From Muricea muricata (Eukaryota > Cnidaria > Anthozoa > Malacalcyonacea > Plexauridae): a DNA stretch of 64,000 bases. The stretch's first letter is position 1; every line of letters begins with the position of its first letter. A program made the translations under genes and the position numbers. Of the stretch, positions 11,691-23,874 are shown one piece after another. The stretch lies in the NCBI GenBank assembly GCA_963855995.1, contig OY979728.1, positions 2,218,330 to 2,282,329 of the forward strand. Reading direction: 5' to 3'. The notes beneath the pieces were generated by a model. That model was given only the letters and a program-made list of their open reading frames with translations. It ran no database searches and was not told where the DNA came from.

Positions 11691-11697
11691 CACAAGG

Positions 11698-11875
11698 TCG
11701 TTTCCGAGCGTTTTCACAACAGTCAGAATTAAAACGATATGAACTATAAAAATTCTCATCCCATAAAGTTTTCAGTTTTTGTTCTTCGACGAGGTTTATG
11801 CTGGTTTTCATTGAATTATGTAAACAATTCGGGAGCTTTTTGAAATGATTCGGAATGAAAACGCTCGGAAACGAC
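11698..11875. repeat. Short element with 20-bp inverted ends
   Basis: GTCGTTTCCGAGCGTTTTCA at the left is the exact reverse complement of TGAAAACGCTCGGAAACGAC at the right. The interior does not align well, so only the ends are conserved. Just outside, CTAATAAAACGGCTGGGAGT (11893) recurs in diverged form at 12238. Confidence 0.7.
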
Positions 11876-12154
11876 AGTACAAGCACGTAGCCTAATAAAA
11901 CGGCTGGGAGTGAGTTCTCAACACTAACTAACCGTCAAAGCAATTAGAGCTGTCAAAGTTAATTTGAATTTGAAAGGATTCAGTTTTTTACACACACAGT
12001 AGAAATTCTTTAGTTTCTTAATTCCCATGGGAATTGAATTTAAAATTTAAAGAAGGGCTCACGTAAATTACGTAAACAATTTTTTGAAAAGAATTGGTAA
12101 GGATTAAAATTTAAAGAACAATGAAAAAGGATTAACTTTCACAAACTTGTAGTT

Positions 12155-12215
12155 ATTTCAAATAACAATATATTTCAAATAACAACATATTTCAAATAAC
12201 AATATATTTCAAATA
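12155..12215 (+). repeat. 17-bp tandem repeat, 3.6 copies
   Basis: The unit ATTTCAAATAACAATAT is repeated with a single-base variant. Confidence 0.9.
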
Positions 12216-12442
12216 AATCTCAAACCTACAGTCACTACTAATAAAACAGCTAGGAGTAAGTTTTTAACATGAACTAAGCTGGTCGAGTGTTATTAAATTC
12301 ATATTTCTGTGTACCATGGTCAGTAGTGTAGCCAGCCCGACAATTTTGGCCCGCTATGCAAATATTTTCATGTTCATTGACAACAATAAATTTTTAAAGA
12401 AATGAATATTGATAATAACTTGAAACTTGCATCGCGGGACTA

Positions 12443-12560
12443 AATAGACCTTAGCAGTGCTTACCTCACACGGTTTTTAATGCATATAAATACAAGGTAA
12501 ATTTTTCCCACATGTTTCCCACATTGCATTGCAATTCATTGTTTAACTCTGACGTCACGT
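12443..12560 (+). repeat. Dispersed direct repeat, copy 2
   Basis: It matches 10642-10760 with scattered substitutions and small indels, and the end CTGACGTCACG replaces CGACGTCGTG. Confidence 0.75.
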
Positions 12561-14100
12561 AAGGACCTCTAACGTCTATTAGAGTGGTTCAGATTTGACG
12601 TCCTCCACCACTACAGCCAGCTTTTCCCGATTTTTAAATAATTTTATTGGTCAATCGGGAAGGTCCGAGACATCTGATTGGCTGAATGATAGATAAGGTA
12701 GCGGTAGAGGTATTGGAAGCGAAATCTGCACCTCACTGGTGTCAGGCTGGCTACGCCACTGATTAAGGTGAGATATTAGGAACAAAAACGCAGGTTAAAG
12801 TTTGTATATCTTGCGAAGATTGAGTAAGGCAGGAAAAAAGTAAAGTAGACAGCTCACCTGTTTTGTGTACGACTTTGGTGAGCTTTTTACATTCCACATT
12901 TTTTCTATTTACGTTTGACCTTAAATATACAAGTAAATTACATTTAAAACGAATACTTTATCGAAATTTTGATTCTTTAAATTTTCATAAAAGTGTGGCA
13001 GTCGGGGTAGTGATGGTGCACGTGGGTTTATCAGCTATGAAACTTAGTTTTCATTTTTTTAATCATGTTTAAGAGGATGGAAGTCTAATTAGAAAAGTTT
13101 CCAAAACTTAGTCATATTTTTACAGTCATGATTGATGATAGAAAACAATGCATATTACCTTGAAATTAAAGCAGAATTGCTTGAAGGTTTCAGAGCTTCT
13201 TACTTGCACTGCGAAGAAGACTCAAAAAATTGAATTTGGGGAGTTTCCGACAAACTCCGACTGCCAACGGTCAAACCCGACGCTGTACGCTACAAAGTCG
13301 ACCAAACCCGAGCAACCGAAACAGTACTCACAGGATGTCGAAGTCGATTATATTTATGTACTTTTGATTAAGCAGGTGTGTCTTAGTTCTCTCACAATTT
13401 TTGTTAGCAGTCGTCTGACGTGAGTAGAGCGAGCTCATATAGACTAACTATCAGCCAATCATATCGCGGCCAATCATACAAGCACATGGGTGAAATATAA
13501 AAACCTGCATGAGCTAAAATCTTAAGCACAGTATAGGGAGTAGGGGACCACTCAGCAGTGAAACATGGCGCCCTATTATTATGAAGTTTACTGGCTGCCA
13601 CCAGCCAGTTAAGCATCCTTATTGGGTGGCATAATGGTAATGAGTTCGTAATGCGATATGCATAGACACACAAACTTCAATTAAATGACCCTACTGTCCA
13701 CTCTCTACACTGTGTCTGAAGATAAAATAATAACGGTGCTTATAGTTTCTGGGCTGTCATTTTAAATTTTTTATTCATGTGACAAAACTATTAACTATAC
13801 GATCCTATAACTCCAATTCATCCATCAAATACTGGTTAGGGAGTGGTCATCTAGGTAAAGCTGTAACCCCAATATGAGTTTTTTTACTTTTGAATGATGG
13901 GTAGATAAAATTTTGCTTTAGGTTAAACTAGAGGAACAAAATTTTTCACCCCAAGATTTTCTCTTCAGCTCCCTCTGCCCCCATTCATAAAAAACGGAAA
14001 AGCTTCTCCCACGGAAAAGATGGCTGACGTACATTTTCCAAGTAATACATCGCGTTTAAAAATCTTTAAAGAAAGCGAATGGATGTCTTTTAAAAGAGAT
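12561..14100. other. Intergenic, no gene seen
   Basis: Open frames at 13148-13423 (+) and 13404-13673 (-) have no recognised domain, no supporting splice context and random-looking composition. Confidence 0.35.
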
Positions 14101-14789
14101 AGTCCGGCAGATAGAGGCCGATATACTTACCATATCGAGGGGCAATTCCATTTTGGTTTTATCTTGTTCCTTTAAGATTAGTAAGTATATTTCTGAATGT
14201 TGTTCGCACAAAAATTTCTTGTGGGCTCTTGCCAACACGTTTTTTGCCGATATTACTATAAAACTGTATTACTGTCAAAAAAGGTGATATCTCAAGTTAA
14301 ATTTTAGAAAAAATAACTTGCATCAACAGAAAGCTCGTAAAAAACTAAAAAAAGACATTTAAATGGCCTACCTTATTTTGCCAATTCTAAGTGAGTTATC
14401 AGCCTTTGAAAGCATATTTTTGGACTAGTGCTTAGATTTTTAGCGCGATTTTGGCATTTTTTCGTAGTTTGAAGGATCAATAACTTGAAAACCACTTGAA
14501 AAATCAAGGTGGCCATTTAAATGTCTTATATTTAGTTTTTTACGACCTTTCTGTTGATGCAAGTTATTTTTTCTAAAATTGAACTTGAAATATCACCTTT
14601 TTTGACAGTAATACAGTTTTATAGTAGTATCGTCAAAAAACGTGTTGGCAAGAGCCCACAAGAAATTTCTGCGCGAACAACACTCAGAAATATACTTACT
14701 AACCTTAAAGGAACAAGATAAAACCAAAATGGAATTGCCCCTCGATATGGTAAGTAAACATGCTTTTTGGTACCCCTATCTGCCGGACT
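14101..14789. mobile_element. Inverted-repeat element carrying an exon-like ORF
   Basis: AGTCCGGCAGATAG at the left end is mirrored at 14776-14789. The arms align closely to about 14375/14503 and more loosely to about 14418/14470. Each arm contains the same 40-codon open frame ending in GATATG plus GTAAGT, a perfect donor. On the minus strand near 14120-14240 the frame includes NVLARAHKKFLCEQHSEIYL; the plus copy near 14640-14757 has R for C and T for I. No transposase is seen. The encoded peptide is not recognised. Confidence 0.75.
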
Positions 14790-15604
14790 AAGAGCAGTGA
14801 GACAGGAGGTCGATTTGTTCATTGTGCCAAAATTTTCTCATCATTAGGTGACCTTGTGCTATTTTTGTTCAGCAATTTCTATTTGACGTTAGCAATGCAT
14901 TCTGAGAAGAAGTAGCCTTTTTTCAGCAATTGTGGACTTCCTAATCTTTGAAACACTCTGTCAGAATCCCCCCCCCCCCCAAAACGAAATTTAAAAATAA
15001 ACAAGCATTGAAAAAAAGGGCAATGTCTTTCAATCCAAAATTCACGCGCGCTGAAATTACTGGTGCTCAATTTAAAGCCTAAGCGAGCGCATATGTGGTC
15101 AGTCATGAATACGAGACGTTTACGTAAAGAATTTGAACAACATTATATTAGTTTTCCTTAGCTAGTTTCTACTGTTCCTACAGTTCTCAATGTGCGGGCG
15201 TTTTAAGCCTAGTTTCCATTTCGCCGTAACTGTCGCAGCAAAGTCACTCTCGACGATGTGATATAGTCTGGACCTATCTGTTCTTTTGTGGCCTGTATCT
15301 TTAAATTAGTCACATTAGGTATAGATAGGGGCACAAACTCTACACATCGGCCTCTTTTATATATTCACGACATTCACGACTAAATGGAAACTAAGCTTTA
15401 CTAGTACAGGCGAGAGGTAACTTTAAGGCCAGATGACCCTAACATGCAAAAGCCCGAGGAGGAAGTACTTTGTTAGGAAGATATTTGGAACAGAAAAGTC
15501 GAGATCAACAATTCCAGGGGGTGGGGGTGTCTACGCGCGCGCTTGGTGTTCTAACGTTTGCAACTTCAGTTTCATAAGATGTCTTCAACGGTGTACTAGA
15601 TGGT
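14790..15604. other. Flank downstream of FKBP8, no gene seen
   Basis: Contains a C run near 14967-14977 and otherwise unique sequence. It may hold the end of the FKBP8 3' UTR, but no clear polyadenylation hexamer on the minus strand was found. Confidence 0.35.
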
Positions 15605-15606
15605 TA

Positions 15607-15845
15607 CACAGCAAAAAACGCACAACCTGTTCTGGCCTGATAAAAACAGCATTGAACAATGTTGTGCTGCCCATATTGTTCAATGTTGTCAACAATACTG
15701 AACAAGTTGATGAGCCTGAATTAGCCTGCAGTCAGGTGTAACAATGTTGAACAATATTGTTGACAACCTTGAACAATGTTGGCAGCAAAACATTGTTCAA
15801 TGCTGTTTTCATCAGGCCAGAACAGGTTGTGCGTTTTTTGCTGTG
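15607..15845. mobile_element. 239-bp MITE with TA target duplication, in FKBP8 3' UTR
   Basis: The ends CACAGCAAAAAACGCACAAC and its reverse complement are perfect, and TA flanks both sides (15605-15606, 15846-15847), as expected for Tc1/mariner-type insertion. The arms continue as inverted repeats past AACCTGTTCTGGCCTGAT into the GAACAATGTTG-rich centre. It lies about 50 bases after the FKBP8 stop. Degenerate single ends of the same kind occur at 41294 and 42836. Confidence 0.9.
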
Positions 15846-15897
15846 TATTAGGAGAGAATCAACCGACATCGAAACTTCTGATAAGAAATGTTTATAC

Positions 15898-18800
15898 TCA
15901 ATGTCTTGAAAGAAGTACTGCAGCTATAACTACACCTCCTAACGCCACTCCAGTAATACCAAGGATCACAGGCCATGTGAAAAACTGAAAAATATAAAAT
16001 ATTTGATATTTTACACGCTACACCTTAATTGTCCAGGCTGCTGTCAGAAGTGAATCTCATTCAAGCGAATTACTTCCAGCACAAAATTAGATTACGCAGA
16101 AGTGTGATTCAAAAACCATGACCAGCCCATCTTAGCTGTTGTGTTTACTTACCGTATTATTATCGCCTGAGGTTGTGTCTTTATTATTATGACCGCTGAC
16201 CATTCTTTGGTACATACTACGTTCCTTTTGTCGGCTCTCATCGCATTTCTGTCTGACTAGGTGAAGTTCTTTTCTTATTAACTAAAAATGGATAGCAGGA
16301 TTTCTAATACCGTAAACCTCCGACTACAAGCCAATCTCCGAAAACAGCCCCCTTTCCCGTGTATAAATATGCTCAACAATACGGTTGACGACTGTGAACA
16401 ATGCGGGCAGCAAAACATCGTTCAATGTTGTTCTCATCAACATTGCAACGTTGTTCAAAGTTATGTCGTGTGCTCAACACTCACCCTATTTTCAGGGTCG
16501 AGAGCATTCGCTTTCTTCAAAAGTTCAACAGATTCTTCGTATTCTTTTTCATGATGTAGTACCTGTAGAGTGAGTGCCACATTTTAGGACTGAGATATGA
16601 AGGGTGGGGCCGGTGCAAGTGAAATGACATCTTTGCCTCAGATTTCATAATAATATATAGCTGAATTTTTAGGGTAGCAATACTTCCATGGTTGGACAAG
16701 CACTCCAGCACTTGCTAGTGTTGTACGTAGGAGAATCGAACACGCGATCTTTATAATGCTGGATCAATGCTGTGCCAACCGAAGTACTGCACGGGGTCAG
16801 GTCAGTTCTAGTATCTGCATTTGTGGTCCCTTGATATCATTGTAATCTTCAGTCATAACGCATCGCTCGCTTCAGATTGATGATAACAAGTCTGTGGTAA
16901 CTTATGAACAAGCTTTGAGGCAAGTTGATTAGCAAGATTTTTTATTCACAAGTTTGACGCAAGTAGTCTCTGACTGAATCAAGTTGCAGCAAGTCTGCAA
17001 ATATTATTTTGTATCAAGTATGTTTTTGACAGACTCGATGAAATTTGATGAAGCCAACAGGCTTGTTGTCTCAACTGAGTGACAAACTCACATCAGGCCG
17101 GTAAAATCCTGAACTTGTCTGATTGCATATTGTTATATTAGGATAGTTATTCGGCTTTTAAAGGAAAGCTTTCTGAAAATATCGAGGGCTATTTGGTACT
17201 ATTGTGTTCTAGATCTGGCTGAAATGAAGATTGATTCGACTTACCTTTCCTTTCCGAAACAAAGCTTTCACGTTATCTGGATCAACTTCCAGTACAGAGT
17301 CACATGCTTTCTTTGCAGGCACGTATTCCTGAAGCTAAAATGAAAAAAGTTTGGCAACTTGAAATCGATTAGGTGATGGATTAGACAAATTTTTTAGCAA
17401 TTACTTCATGTAATACTTTTCTAACTTCGATTGTTTGAAGCCTCGCTTTCAGCCTCTTAGTGTGCAGGCAAGTGTCACAATCCTAGCTGGGTATTGGCAA
17501 GAGTCTCTCGCCCTTACCTTTAAATGAGATGCTGAGATGTTGTTCCAACACTTTATTTTCAGTTGAGTAATATCCTGTGAAATTACAAACATCTATTAAG
17601 CAAAACACTTTAAATTATTTAACAACTAACTATAGGAATACCATATTCGTTCTAAACTAATCCAACAAAAACGGACATGGTAATAAATTACTGTACAGAT
17701 ACAAGATTATTTGACAGTAAGAATAGAACTTACTGATTACTTCAACATAAATGCAATTATAATATATATAAGTATTAAAGCTATATGCCTAAAAAAGTGA
17801 TGAGGCAGGGCAACCTCTTTGGTTGCACACTTGTGCACCCTCCCCCCTCCCCCACACACGCACCAGGTTTCTTCACCCCTCCTGTCAGATGAGCATTGAT
17901 CTGCTCCTGCCAGACAGTGTTGATACTAATTGTGAAGCAACATTTGAAGCACCATTACCTCAGCTGTTGATGATCCTAAATACTTCAGAGCTCTGATTGA
18001 AGTAAATAAAAAGCAATAATTAAAAATTAATCTTTTGCACGATCAAGAAAACACCAGTGGCTGAGATGATGTTTGTGATACAAGCATCATGAAGGTGTCA
18101 CAACTGGTTAATTTCATGTAAATTGATTTATTTCAAAATTTATTCATTTAACATTTGCATAACAGAGCTAGGCTCCAATAATAATTAAGTGAAATTTCCA
18201 GCCTTTAGTGCATGTACTTGACTTTTCTGCTTTGCTCTGGGAGAACTTTTAATCTAATAGAATATTGCATTAGAAAATTTTTATGAGATACCAAAGCAAA
18301 GTTTACCTGGTGTAAGAATGAATGGCCAAAGAATACTCGTCTCTTCTGAATAAATCATTCCCTCTCTCTCGTTTTTCATCTCTTATCAACCCAAAGAAGC
18401 AGAAAATAGATGTGTTATCATGGTGATTCTAACCTTCTTAACACTCAATATTCAATCAGGAACAGAGCAAGAACATTCATTGGGGAGGCTAATAATTTAT
18501 TTTGAAATCAACTCCGACGTAATTAATAACTGATTTCAAAAGAAATTATTCAAGAAAAATCTGTATATATATTAAATACACACCTCCCCAACTAATGGCC
18601 TAGTGCCCCCCACTTGTATTCAGTCATCACATACCCTAATCTAATTCTTTCTTCATCAGTTAAATTTGAAATGTCAGGACCTTTCTCAACACTCAACAAT
18701 TCCAATGTATACGTGACTTCACAGTCTGGTGGAACATCGCCTTCGTCCTCATCCTCCCTTTGGCAGAGAAAATGGCTATATTGTCATATCATTCTGTATT

Positions 18801-21800
18801 TTGTTAGCATTGGTGTAATGTGATTTTATTGTTTTACATTTAAACATACTGTAATTGTACAAATTATTTAACAAATTTGTTTTATCATGAGACAGTTGTC
18901 CCATTTGTGTAACATTGTATCAATAGATCAGCTCCATAGCCAGCTCAAAAGAAGATAATTGGGCAAGGGGGGGGGGGGGGGAGGCTCATACTCATATGAA
19001 TGTGTTCAGAGTCCATTAAAATAATAGATTTCAAAAATTTCATTAATTTTGCAGAACACAAATATATAAATATGTGCTTACCATATAAGCCCATGAGGTA
19101 CAAAAGCACATGTATAAGTACAATTCTGTATTTGTAACACTTACAGTATTCTGATCTTTAATTAATATCGATAACATTTTTGGCACTTGTAATGACGTTG
19201 CAGGTCTTTGAGTTTGCCCTGGCCCAAGCCCATAACAGTTGATATTGTAATGCTCAATGTGAGTTATTTAAAAACTATTAGATATATCATCAGTCAAGAC
19301 CATTTTTACTTCTAAAACTGAGTGAAGACTTGAACGTATCGCATATGTGAGACTTGAATGTCTTAATTCATTACTAACTATACCTTCCAATGGTACCATA
19401 GGCAAATCTGGGTGCTGCAACAACAACACATATTTCGGACAACAACATGGTTGGCACACATAAATCCAAGGCTACAAAACAATTTGGAGGGTTATTAGGT
19501 TCATATACATAGACTTCATTACCTAGTATGCTATTGTGCTGCTTTGTGCACAAATTGATGCCAACCTCGTGGGAAAAAACTGAATGTTGGGTGTTCATGT
19601 GTGCACAATAAATCATGGAAACAACTGGCTGAGTTACATACGTATTATATTATTGAACAATATTTGAATTTAACATAATACACATAACACACATGACAAG
19701 ACGGGTATTTTAACATATCAATACATACTACCATCTAGAATTAACTGTTTGCCATGACCAATCAAACGCTTTGTATTAAGTTTATTCTGTTGATTTTTGA
19801 GCACGTAAACATTATGTTTTGTTATAACAATTGCTGACATTTGCTCACTATCGGGGTATAAGGTGGTATAATTTTTTTGTCATGTTTCATTTACCTGTGC
19901 CAAGTATTTTGTGTTTGTTCAAAGTCATATGTTCGTAAACTGGAATAAAGTTGCCAACCTTATGTATTTATAACATATACAATGACTTTCATGAATGGCG
20001 CTTGCGGCTCGCGACAAATTTACACGCACTTTTTGGGCAACCTATGTGCAGAAAGCATGTTAAAACAAACCTGTAACAACGTCACCATCTCCAATGATAA
20101 ATTTTAAATCATCTTTCACGTCAACTTTATCACCATCTGGTAATGCTCCTTCACATTTGATGCAAACTTCTTGTCCGGCCAATGGTCGAGAGCTGTCCTC
20201 TTTACCTGATTTTATAATCTGGAAATAATACCAAGGATTAGTCATTTCAGAAAAGAGCCACATGTTTGTCAGCATGCACTAAAGCCCTGGCCAAACTAGG
20301 AAACATTGTCGTGAAAACAGTCAACCTGATTCTCAGGGTCTTCACCTTCGCTACCCGCGCTACGGCGAAGACCCTGACACAGGCTGGTCACGTGGCACCC
20401 AAATTTTGGGTGCTTGACATTCGTACTTAGCAGGGGTAGGTAATAACGCGTAATCACAAATTACTGTCAAACAGCAAGGGAGACCGACGAAGCGAAAAGT
20501 CATCTGACTTTAAAACCGTATCTTTGCTTTCGTTTGTGTTTGCATCACGCTGTTGTAATCTAAAGACCTGCTCAAACGAAGCCAACATCATGCCACATTG
20601 TTGGCCCAACAATGTTGGCCTCGTTTGAACATCATGCTGGAAGATTTTGGCTTAAAATTTCGTTCAACATCATGCAACATTGTTGGGCCAACAATGTTGC
20701 ATGATGTTAGCTTCATTTGAAGAGGCCTTTAGATTGCAACAGCGTGATGCAAACACAAAAGAAAGCAAAAATACGGTTTTAGAGTCAGATGACTTCCCGC
20801 TTCGTCGGTCTCCCTTGTTGTTTGACAATAATTTGTGATAACGCGTTTTTACCAACCCCTGCTAAGTACGAATGTCAGGCACCCAAAATTTGAGTGTCAC
20901 GTGACCAGCCTGTGTCAGGGTCTTCGCCGTAGCGCGGGTAGCGAATATGAAGACCCTGAGAATCAGGTAGGAAAACCGTATGCTTCCTTTGTTGTTCCAC
21001 AGTTCGCAAACCTTGGGTAACATTGCTGCAGGGACAAAAGTTTCCTGCAAAAGTGTTTTGTCGTAGTTTGCCCACACTGGGAAACATGGAGAAACCTTGG
21101 TGGGAAACACTATTCCCGCAATGCCAAAAAGAAACTATTGAAATGATACAACCAAAATCATCAAAACAAAATGGCCAAGGAAATGTAATCACTGAAACCT
21201 ATGTACCACATTCATTACTTACTCTCCAGAAGCCGGTTGTTCAAAGCTGGGTTAGCACTAACTCTGGGTTAAAGTTTAACCCAATGTTTCAGTTTTTGTG
21301 TTTCTACATATCCGTTTATTTTAATACTTTACAAACCAAAACTACTATTGATCCAGACAAGATTTCTGAAGAAATATCCCGCAATACTATCAAGCTACTG
21401 GAAAGTTTGGAAAAAATTTTACGTTAACCCAGGGTTAAGCTAACCGGCTTTTGAACAACTGGACCCAGGATGATTTTCTGTTTCGTTTAGTTGCTTTGTG
21501 TCTCTGTGGTATTGCTCCAACATTTTCATTTTTAGATTTTTGGTTTTAGCGCAGGACAATTTTGTCAATTGAGTAAATTTCGGCATAAATTGTAGTTTCT
21601 ATGCTGAATTGCAGTATTCTACATACAGGAAGTAGCTCAAGTTCCTAGAATGTAAACAAACCCTTTTGTGCAATGTTTCTGAGACATGCGTGGACAGGAA
21701 TTAAATATTTCTAGCTGTGCAAGCCAGTATCATGCACAATATTCAAATAATTGCATCACTACACTTGACTTACTTTTTTCTTTAAAAGACCATTCCCAAG

Positions 21801-22253
21801 TAAGTCTAGCCATTCGTCTTGTTTGCTTTCCTCTTCTTGCGGTTCTGTAGTGTCAGGCTTTGTAGAGGTCCCTTCGCTTGAAGGCAAATCCGCACTGTCA
21901 TCAGTATTGCCCAAGACTGCACCGCTCGTGTCCTGCAATTCTTCTACACTTTCTTCCGCGTCTTTCGCTTCGTCTAGTGTTTCTATCGTAACCTTTTCCT
22001 CAATTTCAACAATCTCAATACCTTCTTTATCCATACTTTGTTCAGCTTTTTCAATTTCAGTATAGCTGCTCACTTCTGGATTCAACTTTTCCTCTGAATT
22101 TCTGTCACCAATATTCTCGTTTTCGACCGCAATTTCGCCCGTTTCCTCCACAGTAACTGTAGTTATTTCTTCTCCAGAACCTTTGGAATTCTCTTCGGGC
22201 TGTTCAGCTGAAACCCCTGCATTATCTTCGCTGTTTTCTATTGTTGAATCCAT
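15898..22253 (-). CDS. FKBP8: Peptidyl-prolyl isomerase FKBP8 (FKBP38), complete, 11 exons
   Basis: The exons join in phase: 21774-22253, 20071-20218, 19384-19471, 18635-18757, 18307-18381, 17959-17992, 17518-17574, 17245-17334, 16485-16562, 16153-16281, 15898-15984; total 1389 nt, 462 aa. Residues 1-145 are acidic and low complexity. EWLDLLGNGLLKKK (147-160) is the FKBP8 signature before the FKBP domain (about 161-275, with SSRPLAGQEV, GDGDVVTALDLCVP and APRFAYG). TPR helices follow (about 280-400: DEKRERGN, KCWNNISASHLK, VDPDNVKALFRKGK). The last exon encodes a tail anchor (WPVILGITGVALGGVVIAAV) ending LLSRH. In mammals FKBP8 sits on mitochondria and ER, binds HSP90, calmodulin, BCL2/BCL-XL and LC3. 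The protein is longer than human because of the N-terminus. The exon 5 acceptor (GATAAG) is weak but required by phase and homology. Confidence 0.94.
16370..16475. repeat. MITE fragment in FKBP8 intron 9
   Basis: GAACAATGCGGGCAGCAAAACATCGTTCAATG resembles the centre of the MITE at 15607-15845 (GAACAATGTTGGCAGCAAAAC). No intact ends are present. Confidence 0.5.
16714..16790 (-). other. tRNA-like (SINE-head-like) sequence in FKBP8 intron 8
   Basis: On the minus strand TTGGCACAGCATTGA resembles a Pol III A box. About 35 bases later GTGTTCGATTC resembles a B box. The spacing suits a tRNA or tRNA-derived SINE. Anticodon and acceptor stems do not pair well, so it is probably a decayed tRNA-derived fragment. 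Confidence 0.4.
20325..20967. mobile_element. 643-bp palindromic element in FKBP8 intron 1
   Basis: Ends CCTGATTCTCAGGGTCTTC and its exact complement. The arms stay close for about 300 bases each (GCGCGGGTAGCGAA, GACCAGCCTGTGTCAGG, GGGAGACCGACGAAGCG) and meet near 20645 among CAACATTGTTGGGCCAACAATGTTG repeats, which are themselves palindromic. No target duplication was recognised. Confidence 0.9.
21233..21462. mobile_element. 230-bp MITE-like element in FKBP8 intron 1
   Basis: CCGGTTGTTCAAAGCTGGGT at the left mirrors ACCGGCTTTTGAACAACTGG at the right, and TCTGGGTTAAAGTTTAACCC / GTTAACCCAGGGTTAAG lie inside. The terminal repeats are imperfect; the interior is unique and AT-rich. Confidence 0.75.
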
Positions 22254-22375
22254 TTTAAATCGAAAGTGTTTTTTAAACTTTCAAGTTTTGAATGATGATC
22301 ATGAAGTCCTCTTCACCTAGTGCGCCTGCGATTACTGAAGCAGTTGTTTGAGGAGGACCGGAAGGTGGATACTTC

Positions 22376-22885
22376 ATGGTAATCTCTGTGCTCTTCGTAA
22401 TCCCTGTAACGTCTGTAGTATTTGTAATCTCTGTAATATCTGTGATCTCTGTAATTTTTGTGGTCTCTGTAATATCTGTGATCTCTGTAATATCTATGAT
22501 ACCTGTAATTTTTGTGATCTATGCAATCATTGTAATATCTGTGACTGTTATCTCTGTAATCCCTGTAACTCTTCGTTATCTTTGTAATCATTGTAATATA
22601 TGTTATCTCTGTAATCATTGTAATATCTGTTATCTCTGTAATTCCTGTAACTCTTGTAATCTTGGTTATCTTTGTAATCATTGTAATATCTGTTATCTCT
22701 GTAATCCCTGTAACTCTTGTAACCTTGGTTATCTTTGTAATCATTGTAATATCTGTTATCTCTGTAATCCCTGTAACTCTTGTAATCTTGGTCATCTTTG
22801 TAATCATTGTAATATCTGTTATTTCTGTAATCCCTGTAACTCTTGGTTATCTTTGTAATCATTGCAATCATTGTAATATTTGATA
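22376..22885. repeat. 9-bp-based minisatellite with 63-bp higher-order unit
   Basis: The basic unit is NTCTNTGTA, about 55 copies. From about 22590 to 22860 a 63-bp higher-order unit (start TTATCTTTGTAATCATTGTA) repeats about four times. Because 9 and 63 are multiples of three, several frames on both strands stay open, giving artefactual ORFs. It begins about 120 bases upstream of the FKBP8 start codon, so it overlaps the likely 5' UTR or promoter. Confidence 0.93.
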
Positions 22886-22939
22886 TCTGCGTGACCCAGT
22901 AATCCCTTTAATGCCTGAGGTCTTTGTAATCATTGTAAT

Positions 22940-23120
22940 AACAATGGCGTTACGGTAATCACAGAGATTACAGAGATAACAGATATTACAAAGATCGTAG
23001 AGATCACAGATACTACAGTGATCACAAAGATAGCCCAGATTGCAAGAGTTACGAAGATAACAGAGAGTACATAGACACAGATATTACAATGATTACAGAG
23101 ATCACAGATATTACCATAGT
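22940..23120. repeat. Same minisatellite in inverted orientation
   Basis: ACAGAGATTACAGAGATAAC-type 9-mers are the reverse complement of the 22376-22885 array. A third short block in the same orientation lies at 23450-23535. The blocks could pair as long imperfect hairpins. Confidence 0.85.
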
Positions 23121-23449
23121 TAATACAGTAGATGGTTTGGAAACTCTTTAGAATAACAATATAACTCATTATCTATGTTGGTCAACGTTTATTCAAAAAT
23201 ATGGTTCTTCATCGTCACGTGTGTATTGTGTTTTCGCCAAATCCACCAATCGGAATTCTTAAATTACCCTATTGTTCAAGTCGCGCATGGCTAAATTTCC
23301 TAAAACGTTGCTATTGGTTAGTTAGGTGAAAATACAATGCGCACGTGACGACGAAGGACCTCATTCCTGCATAAACCAGAACAAAAACAAAGATAATGAC
23401 TTATATTGTTGTTCTAATGAGTTTCCAAACCATCTAGCTCTATTAACTT

Positions 23450-23535
23450 TGATATTACAGAGATAACAAAGATTACAAATACTACAGACGGTTGCAGGGA
23501 TTGCAGAGAGCACAGAGATCATAGATATTACCTTA
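23450..23535. repeat. Third minisatellite block
   Basis: ATTACAGAGATAACAAAGAT and following 9-mers, in the same orientation as 22940-23120. The AAACCATCTA box at about 23428 also occurs inverted beside the previous block (TAGATGGTTTGGAAACTC at 23128). Confidence 0.75.
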
Positions 23536-23673
23536 GAACGATTGCAAAATAAGGACAACGGAACTCCATTCCCTATACTGTGATGTCATGAAAATATTTT
23601 GTATTGTCGATTGTCGATTGCATTTTCAGACAGTTGCTTAAAGAAATAGTTAAGGTCAAATGTACATGGACAC

Positions 23674-23679
23674 TTTATT
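23674..23679 (-). terminator. Candidate polyadenylation signal, C8orf74-like gene
   Basis: AATAAA on the minus strand, about 196 bases after the stop codon at 23875-23877. Confidence 0.5.
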
Positions 23680-23874
23680 TCATCAATATAGCAAATAAAC
23701 ATTCAAGAACATATATGTACATTTATGAACAGAATTATCACATTGTCATATCAGAAATTCGGGTAGGTCTACGAAAGCCTTCATTCAACAACACCTTCGT
23801 CAGTCATCAAAAATGACAACTACCGGTAGAACTTGGATTTAACAATTATCTAACAAAGTGAGCCACATTTGCGG

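Noticed and set aside
22313..22871. Several long frames rich in Ile/Thr or Tyr/Arg/Asp
   Set aside because: They are translations of the 9-bp minisatellite in different frames.
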